In this document: positions 12,815 through 23,300 of the stretch, in pieces | Position numbering within the stretch: the first letter of the stretch is position 1 | How the letters are laid out: every line of letters begins with the position of its first letter | Source: Sympetrum striolatum | Taxonomy: Eukaryota; Arthropoda; Insecta; Odonata; Libellulidae | Reading direction: 5' to 3' | NCBI GenBank assembly: GCA_947579665.1 | Contig: OX388343.1 | Location: 88,330,254 to 88,394,253 of the forward strand | DNA: 64,000 nucleotides | Program-made: the position numbers and the translations under genes | Notes under the pieces: model-generated | What the model was told of the DNA's origin: nothing | Databases searched by the model: none | The model's input: only the letters and a program-made list of their open reading frames with translations

Positions 12815-14644
12815 TAGCTACGCCGAAAATTTTCACTTTCGTTTATCTTTGGTTTCTCTGGCCCACAACTATTTGTGCTCAGTTAAAATATTCCCCATAC
12901 TTTTTTTAATAACAATTCTTTTTTTTTCAATACTGACTGGAAATTTGGAATGTTAGGAACCCTCTGTGGAATTTTAATATCAAAGAACCTTTTCCAACAG
13001 CTCTCTGGATATAAACTATACATGATGTTAATAAATGTAATGTTATGAAAGAAAACACATCGCTACAGCTTACGCAATATTATGAATGGCACATTGAATT
13101 TGTTGCTACTTTTATAGCTTTAGAGTAAACAGCACTCGACGCAGATCACGTTCAAGAAGAATTAAAAAACGAAGACAGCGAGTTGGCAACTAAAGTAGCG
13201 TAGAAAGTGTAAGTGACTCCGGTGATTACGAATTTTAATCGAAAGTGAAAACTTTAAAACAATTAACTGGCAACTGTGAACTCATGGTAGCCATGCGCGT
13301 AATATTTGAGCATCTAAAATGTTACCTGACCATAGCCCTGCGTGATTTTTTCGGGCAGTACGTCCAACTGAATTATACTTCTCGTAATAGACTGGCTAGT
13401 AATCGAAAAAAGAAACACTCTGGCCAATTATTTCCAGACCCGAAGCAGCAGAAATCCCATTTAAGGAGACGTATCCTTCGTAATCGCCCCCGGTGAAAGG
13501 GCTTTCTTCTGGTCACGCTGCGAAAACAGTTTTTCCCCTGAATCCCAATTAACTCCTCAAGCGCCTTCTCCCGAAACCCTGTACTGTATTTCCTCGCACG
13601 CCGAGATAATCATCTCCCCGCTTCGCTTTCATCTTCGAGTAGTAGGAAAACCGGGCAAAGAGAGGATATAATCTTCTAGCCCGCAATGGATCGCTGACTG
13701 CTTACCCATGTTGAAAGAGGACCGTGTATTCTTTCGGCCGGAAAGGGCCTTTGCAGTCCTCGGGGGGCAAAGCTCCTTTTGGGCCTCTTCCGCAGTTCTT
13801 TTTTGTGTCCGTGACCATTTTTGTCACAGCCGTGAATTTCCTCCGTTTTTCTTGTTTGGTCGGCGTGAAAGGAAAGATCGGTTTGGGCAAACGTGTCGGA
13901 TTTATGTACGAAAACGCGTGATTCCGTTGCTCCTAAAGCTCGCCCCGGGCCGTTTCCGCCGTTCTTACTTTCCCGTTTTGCTTATCGCGGAGAAAGTGTG
14001 TTGCATTCGCGGAAACGGTCGATCCGGAGATTTGGGTGTGTTGTTTGAGTTTTGGATGTCCATGCATGCGGAAAGTTATGCCTGTAAGGATTTTGATGAA
14101 TTTTTCCGTCTTGAAAGCCTTATATACCGATGTATTTAAGGAGGTTCTCGCACACCGCGCGGATTTCTGGAGAGCGGTTTGACGAACATTGACTCGCGTA
14201 TTCCCTCGTTGATGTCACCATTGAGGTATCGTTATTTACGGCATTTACTTGGGTATTCTCTCGTTGACATCACCATGGAAGATTTCTTTAGTTATCGATG
14301 TTTTCAGACTGGACATGTGCTGCATTACTTTCCGCTTACTACTGAATTCCGGGAAACAAATTTTTGTGTACGCTTTCTAACATCTATTTCGACACTCATG
14401 CCACGTAATTCGCTTACCGTCATGGCAGGAGTTTTCGTCTTCTTACATTCGTTCAACCAAGCCAACTCATTGTCTCTGTCGTAATAATAACTTTTATCTT
14501 AAAGCTATTTACATGTACCGCTTTTCAATTAAATTACAAAATGTTGTTTTTGTAGTGTGGATGAATGATTTGCCATTAATAGGAGAGTCTTATTGTCTGT
14601 AGAGTCATTTACGTGAGAGTATTTTGGATATTCCACCCCAAAGC

Positions 14645-14712
14645 TATTATCTACCAAAACTTGTGAAGAGAGAAATATGCGATGAGGCCGGATAAGGAGT
14701 GAGCTAGTTTGA
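14645..14712 (+). mobile_element. 3'-end fragment of the RTE-like LINE family
   Basis: The plus strand reads CTACCAAAACTTGTGAAGAG, then a short gap and GATGAGGCCGGATAAGGAGTGAGC. This aligns with the minus strand of 14905-14980 apart from a deletion of roughly 13 nt in the 'GCTTACTAAG' part. No coding part is attached. Confidence 0.5.
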
Positions 14713-14904
14713 TCTTGCTTTTCCTAATCAGTCAGAAAAATATCATTAGAATAAGTCAACCAAAGTGCAGCGTAATCTTCTAATGAATAGAACTTTTCAT
14801 AGAATTAAACGAGAAGAACTATAAATTATTATCGTTTTAACAGTATTACTCATACCTCAGTAGTTTACATATTATCAGAGAGCATAAAAAAGAATGAGAT
14901 ACAG

Positions 14905-14980
14905 AAGTGGGCAAGCTCACTCCTCATCTTTACTTAGTAAGCCTCATTCTCTCTCTCCAAATTTTTGGTAGCTATTGAAG
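14905..14980 (-). mobile_element. 3'-end fragment of the RTE-like LINE family
   Basis: The minus strand reads TAGCTACCAAAAATTTGGAG, then AGAGAATGAGGCTTACTAAG and AAAGATGAGGAGTGAGCTTG. It matches the presumed 3' UTR at 17236-17345 and the copy at 27290-27385. It faces the copy at 14645-14712, so the two form an imperfect inverted pair about 190 nt apart. Confidence 0.5.
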
Positions 14981-17235
14981 TAATAGATGAGAACTAATTC
15001 ACTTTTTAGGTTATGAATTTACTGAGAGACAATCAGTTCGTAGAAATAAAATTTACAAGATGAAGACTTCGAAAGTTGAAAAAAATGAATTTATAGAATT
15101 TCGTGGTTGATGTATGTACTGAGGAGCTGCAGTACAAGTTCTCCTAATCCATAACAATGCAAATCATAATTAACGAAGCTCATTATTGAATAGAAATCGT
15201 AATTAACAATCGATGCCAACAAACAAAGTACTTAGCGGCAGAAAAACAAAAGAAAACCAAAATTATGAGAATTTCCAAAGTGGGCGTGTCCTGGAGTGAG
15301 TTGGTTTGTGTGTAACAGGTCGGATAATCCCAATCATCGTCAATGTGATAGCAGATTTAACAGACTCCAGAAGTCTTAAGCCTCTGTTTGGTGGCTGGAA
15401 GTCGCCTCGGCCAAAAAGCCGGTCTCACCTGAGCCCGTTTGGGAGGGGAAAGTACGGGGAGTGGAATGGGGGCACCAGAATGGGCGCTCGGGGTCGTCTG
15501 CAGAAGAAGAACCATTTCTCCCTCTGTTTACACGCGCCTCCGAAGGGTGTCAGATAAAAGTCGATGGAATCTTTTTTTCTCCGTCTCTTTCGCAGCTTTC
15601 GCTAATGAACATCTGCCATTGTCGCTGGGGCGTGTAATGATCGCGGATTCGAGGGCTGCAGAACCTCGCTTTCGGTGGATTGCTAAATGATTTGGCGATT
15701 TCGCCCACGGCGAAACTTGCGCTGCGAGAAAGATCTCCGCCACGGAAGCAGTGGCGGTTGTTTAGAAACCATTTTTCGCAACGTTTCTGAGTTTGTTAAC
15801 TTGTTGCGTTTTCCATCGTTGGTCTGAGGTATGTTGGCCTCCCAGTTCTATTAGGAGACCCTTACATTATTATTATTGGAATAAAGTGTCACAGTTGGAC
15901 TAACAGTCAGGTAGTAACATATAAAATTATAAAATACTTTTATGTATTAATTCATATCCATTCTACAATTTTATGCTATAGCAATTTTATAAAATACAAT
16001 ACTATGTACAGTATTAGGTATATAAAATATTAATTACTATAAATTCAATGGTGATGACTATTGCAGAACATGTATTATCTGGGTACAACAATACAATTAT
16101 TGCAATAAATTTATCTTTACATTCCTTAGTTTTTTCATGGTTCTTATAAGTTGATACATTAATTTTGTTAGGGATACCACTTATAAGTAGTTGTAAAAAT
16201 CTAAATATTTATATTTATCTAGTTAATTTCATTATCTACGATTTATTTAATCTCCCTATAACTCTACAAATAAGCTAAATCGATCCATTAGCTATAGAAA
16301 TGTACACACTGCGAGAATCGAAAATTATATTCTCTCTAACCGATTAATTCATTAAAAATTATTTTCGGAATTAAGTAAACATTTTTACTCGCAAGTCCTT
16401 CCTGAGCCATTTCTATGGCACCCATTACTTCTTCCATTAAATTTTGATCATTGATTATTGTAGATTGCTTTGTCATTTTCGAAATGTCTGCGCGTCACCA
16501 AAGCTTCCGCTAATCAGAATCATCCATCTCAGGTGACTGCCCCATTCCCATAGCGTCTCGGGTCGGCTCTGCCATTGTCATATCTCTAGGATGCTCCATA
16601 TACCATGAAGTTAGCTACGGTAGCGCTCTCAACCTATTTGACGCCACGGCCTGCATTTTAGCCACCCTTTTGCGCAGCAATATTGGAATACGGGAGGTGT
16701 ATTCATAACTGACATCGTTTCTTGATTTTACAAACTTATCCAATTTAGTATCTTCCTGACAGCTAATTTACAGTGTGGTAGAAAGTTTATATTCTGGTTA
16801 TTATCCACGTAGCTCTGACGTGTCATTCTTCCTTGGAATTCACACACCCAACAGCAACATCACTCTTAGAGCCATTATTGGCTATTACTTCTGGTTCTTT
16901 ATAATCATTATTTTTTTAATTGATGAAGTTATGCGGAGTTACGGCAGCTTTTTCTTCATTTTATATAAAAACGTTTGCTTACATTGGACTTACCACTTAC
17001 GGATAAATTGATCCTATCTTAACGAGGTGTTCTATTCTTTTCTCGATGCAGGTTGGATGAATATGAATCTTTCAGTCATTTTTTTCTAAGTATTACCCGT
17101 GGCTACGAAAATGTAAATCCTATGAAAGTATGATCGATTTTTATTAATAGTATACATCCTGCTCTTTTTATTTAAATTAAAAAATATTTTCGAAAGATCT
17201 ACTTGTGTTAAAGCAGTTTAGTTCATTATGAGACA
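14981..17235. other. No gene seen; GC-richer blocks at 15290-15780 and 16480-16700
   Basis: The first block carries overlapping open frames on both strands without recognisable domains. The second (16480-16700) is a sharply bounded moderate-GC segment in very AT-rich DNA and may be an old repeat; I cannot classify it. The stretch 15840-16420 is extremely AT-rich. Confidence 0.5.
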
Positions 17236-17890
17236 TTGAATAAGACAAGGACAAACCGCCTCATTCCTCGCCTTTCCTAGTAAGCCTCATTTCCCTTCTA
17301 TTGGCTAAGGTAGGATGGTTCGTGATTCAAGACAGCCTTAGGGCTGAATGCTGTAGTGACATATAATGGAAAGGTGGCAAACAAAGAGCATTCTTATGTT
17401 ACTATGGTTGGAGGAAGGTCTGTTGCATCCACAGCCATTTCCTTTACATTGCGACTAGAGGTACAATCCGTAACATCTTTCAAGACATGTTCTCGGTTCT
17501 TGTCCTTTTCCTAGCACCCTTGCTTCTATCACTTTCCCAACCAATCCATCACCTTCTACTATACAACCCGCTCACTTCTGTAATGTTTTTTCTCTTCCCG
17601 TCTTCACACTTCCTCAGACATTCTCCTAGCAAACCAACTTATTTTTTCTAGCCCACGCCAAACCCAAAGGCTTCAATGGGTCTCCTCCGATGTCCTCTTT
17701 CCTCGATGCTCACGTTCCACAGTCAAACAATAACATGCGATGCCAAAGCTTTCGCCTATTTAACTTATCAGTTTTCTCTAAAAGCCCTTTTAAAACTCCT
17801 GCCGCGACAAAACTTCCTTCGCCTTAGCTGTATTTTTTCATAGCATTCGTTCGTGATTTCACCCGCATCCCAAGTAATTGAACAGCAATT
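17236..17890 (-). mobile_element. 5'-truncated RTE-like LINE: C-terminal ORF remnant plus 3' UTR
   Basis: Reading the minus strand from about 17890 down to a stop near 17394 and allowing frameshifts and stops gives the C-terminal pattern of RTE/BovB-type reverse transcriptase ORFs. In order, these are a short 'LG' block; AKAKEVLSRQEF; RRRPIEAFGFGVG (family pattern RRR.IEAFEMW.W, with the tryptophans lost); RMSEEV.RREEKK; GDGLVGKVIEARVLGK; and VLKDVTDCTSSRNVKEMAVD before the stop. Below 17394 is the presumed 3' UTR, which contains AATGAGGCTTACTAGGAAAGG at about 17250-17290 (minus strand). Parts of that tail recur at four other places in the window. The element lacks the endonuclease and catalytic RT blocks, so it is a dead 5'-truncated copy. 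The clade is a judgement from memory; LINE origin is well supported. Confidence 0.6.
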
Positions 17891-18336
17891 GCACTCTTTT
17901 TCAGGCGATTATTGGCTATCTATACTAAATTAATTTCAATTCAATTAATATTTGAATCATTTATAGCAGATGGTTAAATATAAAAGAAAAACTACGGGCA
18001 AATTCTTCGAAGAAGAGTTTATCGAAAGCATATTCTTCGAAAGTATACTTCATAGACAGCCTAACCCAATTCAAACAAATCCATTGCTGACAATTTATGG
18101 AATAGATTTCTAATTTGAATCAGTTCCATTAATATAAATTTTGGATAACTTCTGATTCTTTTGAGTGGTCTACTTTCGAAGACTTTGCCTTTCAAAGAAT
18201 TGATCCGAAGAATTTGTATGTTGCCGATAAATCCACTATGATTTGCTCCGTACGCCTTTAGTTTGAAGTATGTTCGAAACGATTCAGTTGATTTGTACCT
18301 CATACATTCCACTATTGCTTATAATAAGTTCCTGTA

Positions 18337-18387
18337 GATGATATGAGGCTTACTAGATATGGTGAGGAGTGGAGTAGGCCGTCCTTC
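18337..18387 (+). mobile_element. Short 3'-end fragment of the RTE-like LINE family
   Basis: The plus strand has ATATGAGGCTTACTAGATAT followed by GGTGAGGAGTGGAGTAGGC, matching the 'GAGGCTTACTAG...GAGGAATGAG' core of the other copies. It is in the opposite orientation to the larger copy at 17236-17890. Only about 50 nt is recognisable. Confidence 0.4.
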
Positions 18388-19215
18388 ATCCCTCACCGCT
18401 CCAGAATAGTGTGAGTGCAATAATTCTACCTAAGAGTTATCCTATTAATTGCACTTGTCGAAGTGTTTATTAAGAAATGATCAGGATGTACGCTATGGTC
18501 GCCATCTCCTATACCTCGTCAACTTTCATATTATCACTATCATAAAGGAAACTAAAACAAAAATGAATGTAAGTAAAATATCTTATTAGCCTGTAGTGAT
18601 AGAAAAATGCAAAATATTCCGTTCATCTTGATGTATTTCGAGGAACTGTAAACCACCTGCAGAAGTCGAAACAGCATTTTCTGTTGTTGATTTTAGATTT
18701 CACCTCCGCTTAGCGTGACTTCTAGCCGCTCGATCACTTAATCGCTCACTTTTAGAAATCTTAATGAAGATGGCTTTTGAGGTCATAATCATTTTTCGAT
18801 GCGAAAAACTCGGACAGCTGTTTTCACCCTTAAGTAAACATTGGGTCCTTTCTCTCGATGAGGGCTTATGGGCCATTAGTTTACTATAAAGCACTTTCGG
18901 CTGTCATTTTTAGGAAGGTTCCCACTCATTTTTTGACCATCATTTCCTGGAATGGTCGCTTCACGTATGCCATCAAACGCCAATTGAAGATAATGCTGTG
19001 GAAGGAATAGAAAATTTTCTGCCTTGCCACGAGCGTGAAGTTTCTGGACCACTTAACGCACGACTTGCTTGCTCTCGGGTGTTCTTCCGAGTTTATCAAT
19101 TGGTAGAGAGATATTTTATGGTGTTAAAAAGCTTTACTATACTTTCATGGAAATTCATAAAAAATCGGGCTTTGTTAATTAAATTGTTCTGACTTTTAAG
19201 AAGATTCTTGAAATT
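18388..19215. other. No gene seen
   Basis: AT-rich spacer between LINE fragments. Two 64-codon open frames (18700-18894 minus, 18998-19192 plus) show no domain. Confidence 0.55.
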
Positions 19216-19630
19216 ACATACATCTACATCTACATTAATACCCTACAAGCCGCCTTTCGGCGTGTGGCATGGGGTGTAAACACCAGTTGAATCTAAATTA
19301 CTTCCTTATTCGGTTATTGTCACGTATTGTTCGCGGAAAGAATGAATCTCTAAAACGATTCGTCCTAGCATCTATTTCTCTTAACTTACGGTCATTATCG
19401 GATCGACCGAGGTAGCAGGGGGGTTGCATGATACCGATTGTATCTTCCGAAAATGTAGTTTCCCTGAATGTATTAAGCAATCGCAGCCTAGCTTCCAATA
19501 TCCTTTCTTTCAAGGATTCCCAACCTACGTCTGAGAGCATTTTTGTAAAGCTTGCTTTTTCATCGTAGCATTTCTTAACAAAACGAACCGCTTTACGCTG
19601 CACTTTCTCGAGTTCGCAAGTACACGTCCT
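19216..19630 (-). mobile_element. 5'-truncated non-LTR retrotransposon, C-terminal ORF remnant and 3' tail
   Basis: The minus strand encodes an intact frame (19603 to 19298) with LINE C-terminal features: QRKAVRFVKKCYDEKASFTK, a GWESLKERILEARL block, and near the end RDSFFPRTIRDNN, close to the common 'SFFPRTIR.WN' ending of CR1/Jockey-group ORFs. Below it lies the 3' tail, with GGCGGCTTGTAGGG on the minus strand and a terminal ACATCT-type repeat near 19217-19236. The reverse transcriptase core is missing, so this is a dead 5' truncation. The same tail occurs at 42858 and 61149. Clade assignment is from memory. Confidence 0.75.
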
Positions 19631-19851
19631 TTAGATATAGACACATAGATCATCTAGTGACCCTTATTAGCTCAAATTATTTTTCTCACAAAGTTATTAA
19701 TTTTTAGAATCTCGGAATTATAGCTGATCTTGTTTAAATTGTGTCAGTAATAAGGGTCATTTCGTTTTATCAAAACGTGATAGAATATGAAACTAATTTT
19801 TCTTTACGAATCGAATTTATCTTCATAAAATTTCTAAACTTTACTTATTAT

Positions 19852-19934
19852 GTACACTCCTGGCCAAAATTAACGCAGCACCGGCCGTAAGGATCGCTAG
19901 GGAGGTGCTGCGTTAATTTTGGCCAGGAGTGTAC
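19852..19934. mobile_element. Foldback MITE with Tc1/mariner-like termini
   Basis: Two 31-bp arms (19852-19882 and 19904-19934) are perfect inverted copies separated by 21 nt. The termini (CACTCCTGGCCAAAATTAAC inward) resemble Tc1-type ends such as 'CAGTGCTGGCCAAAA'. A TA lies at each edge (19853-19854 and 19932-19933), as expected for Tc1/mariner target duplication. It has no coding capacity. Perfect arms suggest recent insertion or ongoing correction. Confidence 0.75.
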
Positions 19935-20286
19935 TTCAAATTTTAAATTGGTGAATCAGGGTTACTCATTTTGTATGCAAAAGAAACCATTTTATGATAT
20001 TTTCAGAAAGTCATTTCCTATTCTGACCGATTTTCTGGGTATAACCCTTTTATTTGACATAATTTATTTTGGTGATTTATTTTTCCCCTTCTTTTGAAAA
20101 TAATGAAAGGGAAAGTTTTTCAGGCATGATGGTTGTAGCTGAAAAATTTGAGCTCTGCGTAATATATTTCCTACAGGTGATGCTGTTTATATGAATGACT
20201 TTTTTATTTTTAATTAATATTATATTCCCCTCAAAGATGACAGAAGTACTAAATTTAGGAATAGAAATAAAAACACTGTGTCGAAA

Positions 20287-20378
20287 ATTCCACTTAAGTT
20301 TTTAATACACGACCGGTTTCAGGCAATTCTGTCCATCATCAGCCTGTTTTTATTTATATTCCTAGTATGGAATTCCAC
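20287..20378 (-). ncRNA. Hammerhead-like hairpin motif, copy B
   Basis: On the minus strand, CTGATGA (20342 down to 20336, a full core match) is followed by TGGACAGAATTGCCT, which can form a short helix II with a bulge (GG.CA / TG.CC), then GAAACCGGTC (20320 down to 20311). AATTCCA upstream can pair with TGGAATT downstream as a distal helix. The flanks share GGAATTCCAC and a T-rich stretch with copy C, so the two belong to one repeat family. Self-cleavage is unproven. Confidence 0.35.
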
Positions 20379-23300
20379 ATTGTTAAGGCTTCTTCAATCG
20401 ATTTTATGTACTAAATTTAGTTTAAGGCTTCGATGCTCTTTCTTATATGCAATATTGACATGAATGGATCTATTGCAATAATTGTCTCTATAACAAAGTA
20501 ATTTGGGGATTGATGCTATTCTGGAGCACCAACCATATCGAGCCGAGTGAGAGTGTAATCCTCTTATTTGAGAGTGAACACCAAAATAGTTTTCCTTGGC
20601 TTGAATGAATTCGATTCGCACGTCATCTGAATGAAAAATTTATAGAAAGCCCTTGGAATCGAGAAAGGAACTTTTTCTGGCGGAATCGCTGCCAAAAGAG
20701 GAATGCTCAAGTTCAGAAATGTATGACTCACCGAAAAGCGAAAGTTTAATCAAAATGAGTGGTTTAAAATATATTTTGAATTTTCCTCTTTAATAAGGAA
20801 AATAATGTGTAGCTCATGATTAAGAGTGGATGCCTGCGCAAAATTAATCCTCATGTTCCTAAACGTACTCTGGAAATAAGTTGAGTAATAACTTTTATTT
20901 TAAGTGTGCATCAAGCAAATTGCAGGGCTTGAAAGTAGCGTATCCTTGGATGGGACGAAGTTCTTTTTAGGTGATCGGAAACGTCTAATATAGTTTAGAT
21001 TTTTCGGACGTATTTAAGCTAAACTTCATACCTTAACACGTAACTTTCAGAGATTTGTCTTCCTTTTTTGCTTGTTTTGTTATTTTGACGCATTATTTAA
21101 CAGAAATACGTATATTTAAGACTACTTTATGAAAGTTACGGTTATACGGATAAGGTTTATATGTAGTGACGATTTTTATGCGATGCAGACTCGTTGGTGC
21201 AGTTTTTTGAAGTATTAGGAGTTGTAGTGAAATTCCGAGTTTTTACGAATCTCTGAAAATTTATGCCGATACTTACGAATAAAGAGTCTTAGAAACAAAA
21301 ATAATCACTTAGAAATTAAAATAATCTCCTAGGGATTTTTTTCTAGCATAAAATTCCACCAGATTTCACTCGAGACTATTGATTATCTAGAAACAAGTCT
21401 CACAAACTTTTCATTTTGAGTAATTACGAAATTTGAAAAGTTTTCTTTAACTTTTAAGGAACTAGTTTATTGGAAATGAAAACCTAATTCGGTATGAATA
21501 CAAATATAATTTTCGATAGAATACGTTAACCCTCGACGGACTACGGATGCCATATGGCATCATCCGACACCTACTATTATTTCATTTTGTATCACAGAAT
21601 AGGAGAGCTCGATGACAATGTTGCAATTTTGTATTTGTTTGGCTGGTTTTATGTGTCGTTTATGTATGATATTTTATGGGTATTGTTTTCAGACAACCAC
21701 AAAGCGAAATACGTAAGAAATTTAAAATAATTACAAAAACAAAATTCCGGCCTTGGAGGGTTAATTTGGATGCATCGTCATAGCAACCGCCAAACTGGTC
21801 GTAGTTGCCGATTTGGTTAGGGCAATGGTGCCTTAATTATCACTGCACACTGCTTGTCTTTTAATTACGCGGATTGATGATTTCTGGGGAAAGGAAACCC
21901 TGGTAGTCGATTTAGCGGATTTGTCATGTTCAACCTTGAGCATCCATCACGGGGGCTGTGATTCGTGAAAAAGAAATCGTGATAATCGAGGCGTTTCAAA
22001 TATGCATCTGTATTTGTAATGAACTTGTTAATTTTTTGGCACCCCATTCATAACTGTCGGTCTTCTACGTATTTAAATATCCAAGTCATCATCTTACAGA
22101 TGAAACTGGTTTCAATTCCATTGCAGAAAGTTCAGCAAATGCTACCACGTGCATGAACTTTCTTTAGCTTTTAATCTTCATTTTCAGAATTATTTCTCCA
22201 ACAAGAAGTGATGTGTGTTTATGATCAAGAGTCGTCAATCCGTTTTTTCTTGTATCGCTTTTATTATTGCAGTTATTTAACTTTATTATTCCTAATATAT
22301 TATATTTTTCCTAAATCATTATCATTTCATTTTCGTATAATGCTTATTGTTGTATTTATCATTTTATTGATAATAAATTTGTGTTGTTTCTCATTTTTAA
22401 AATTGACGCTTATTGTTTGTTTCCAATATTTATTGTGTTTGTTGTGGGCAAGATCATTCTTCCGCTGAGATGTAAAATTATTGTTGATTTATAGTTAAGT
22501 AAATGGAGAATTGGCCGTTTGATTCTATTTGTACATACCTACTTATATGATTAATATTGCAGGAAATCATCCATTCTTTACAATTTTCACTGAATCATTC
22601 AAGTCGATTTCGAGATTTTCTGGTGTGACTCATGTTGTTACGAGTATCTTTATGTATTCTAATCCACGATTGCATTCAAGAGATATCATCTGCAAAATGG
22701 CTCCTCACGCTCTTTAACATCGGTCGTGAAAATCCAATTGACATTCCGCTCATCGCAAATCTTTACCCGTATTATGAACTTATTAGCAGATACTTTGAGT
22801 TGGTACGAATATAGAGTCTTGCCAAGAAGATGGGGGAGCAATTTATAGCAACTTCCGTGAATACTCTTCCTAAAGTAACCAAGATACCTTCATTCTCTTT
22901 AAAAAGCCTTAAAATTACTAAATTCCGCGACCGAATGAATCGGATGTGTAGCAATCTTAGAAACATTTAGCTGCCAGTTTCGAGTTGCCAGCCCACGTCA
23001 TATCGCTTGGGATTTTCCAAGAAAATTCGTTACTTTCAATTACTGTCGCAATTATGGCCAATACCATTGCTCAAGTCCTCTTCCGAGTTTATCCGTACGA
23101 GCTCCCTCAAGTCAAGAGTTTGTCCACTTTTCCGCTTTTTCCACATTAGGGTTTCATCCATATTATCATACATTAATATATATATTTAATGTTTAATAAT
23201 TTTTATGGTGCATTATCGTATATCATCATCAGCCATTGCCAGTCAAACGTCGGATAATCGGTCTCCGGAAGTGCTCTCCGAATTTCTCTGTCATGAGGTT

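Larger units (their letters stand above)
6871..14644. other. No gene seen: three GC-rich patches in AT-rich DNA
   Basis: GC-rich patches lie at about 8340-8960, 10360-11050 and 13490-14060. They contain several overlapping open frames on both strands (for example 131 codons at 10392-10787, 143 codons at 13708-14139). The frames are shadows of each other and carry no domain I recognise. The proline-rich 78-codon frame at 8495-8731 reflects a CT-rich stretch. Copy A of the hairpin motif is at 9048-9101. Confidence 0.55.

Noticed and set aside
13708..14139. 143-codon open frame
   Set aside because: Odd composition rich in Phe, Arg and Cys, no domain, overlapping frames on both strands.
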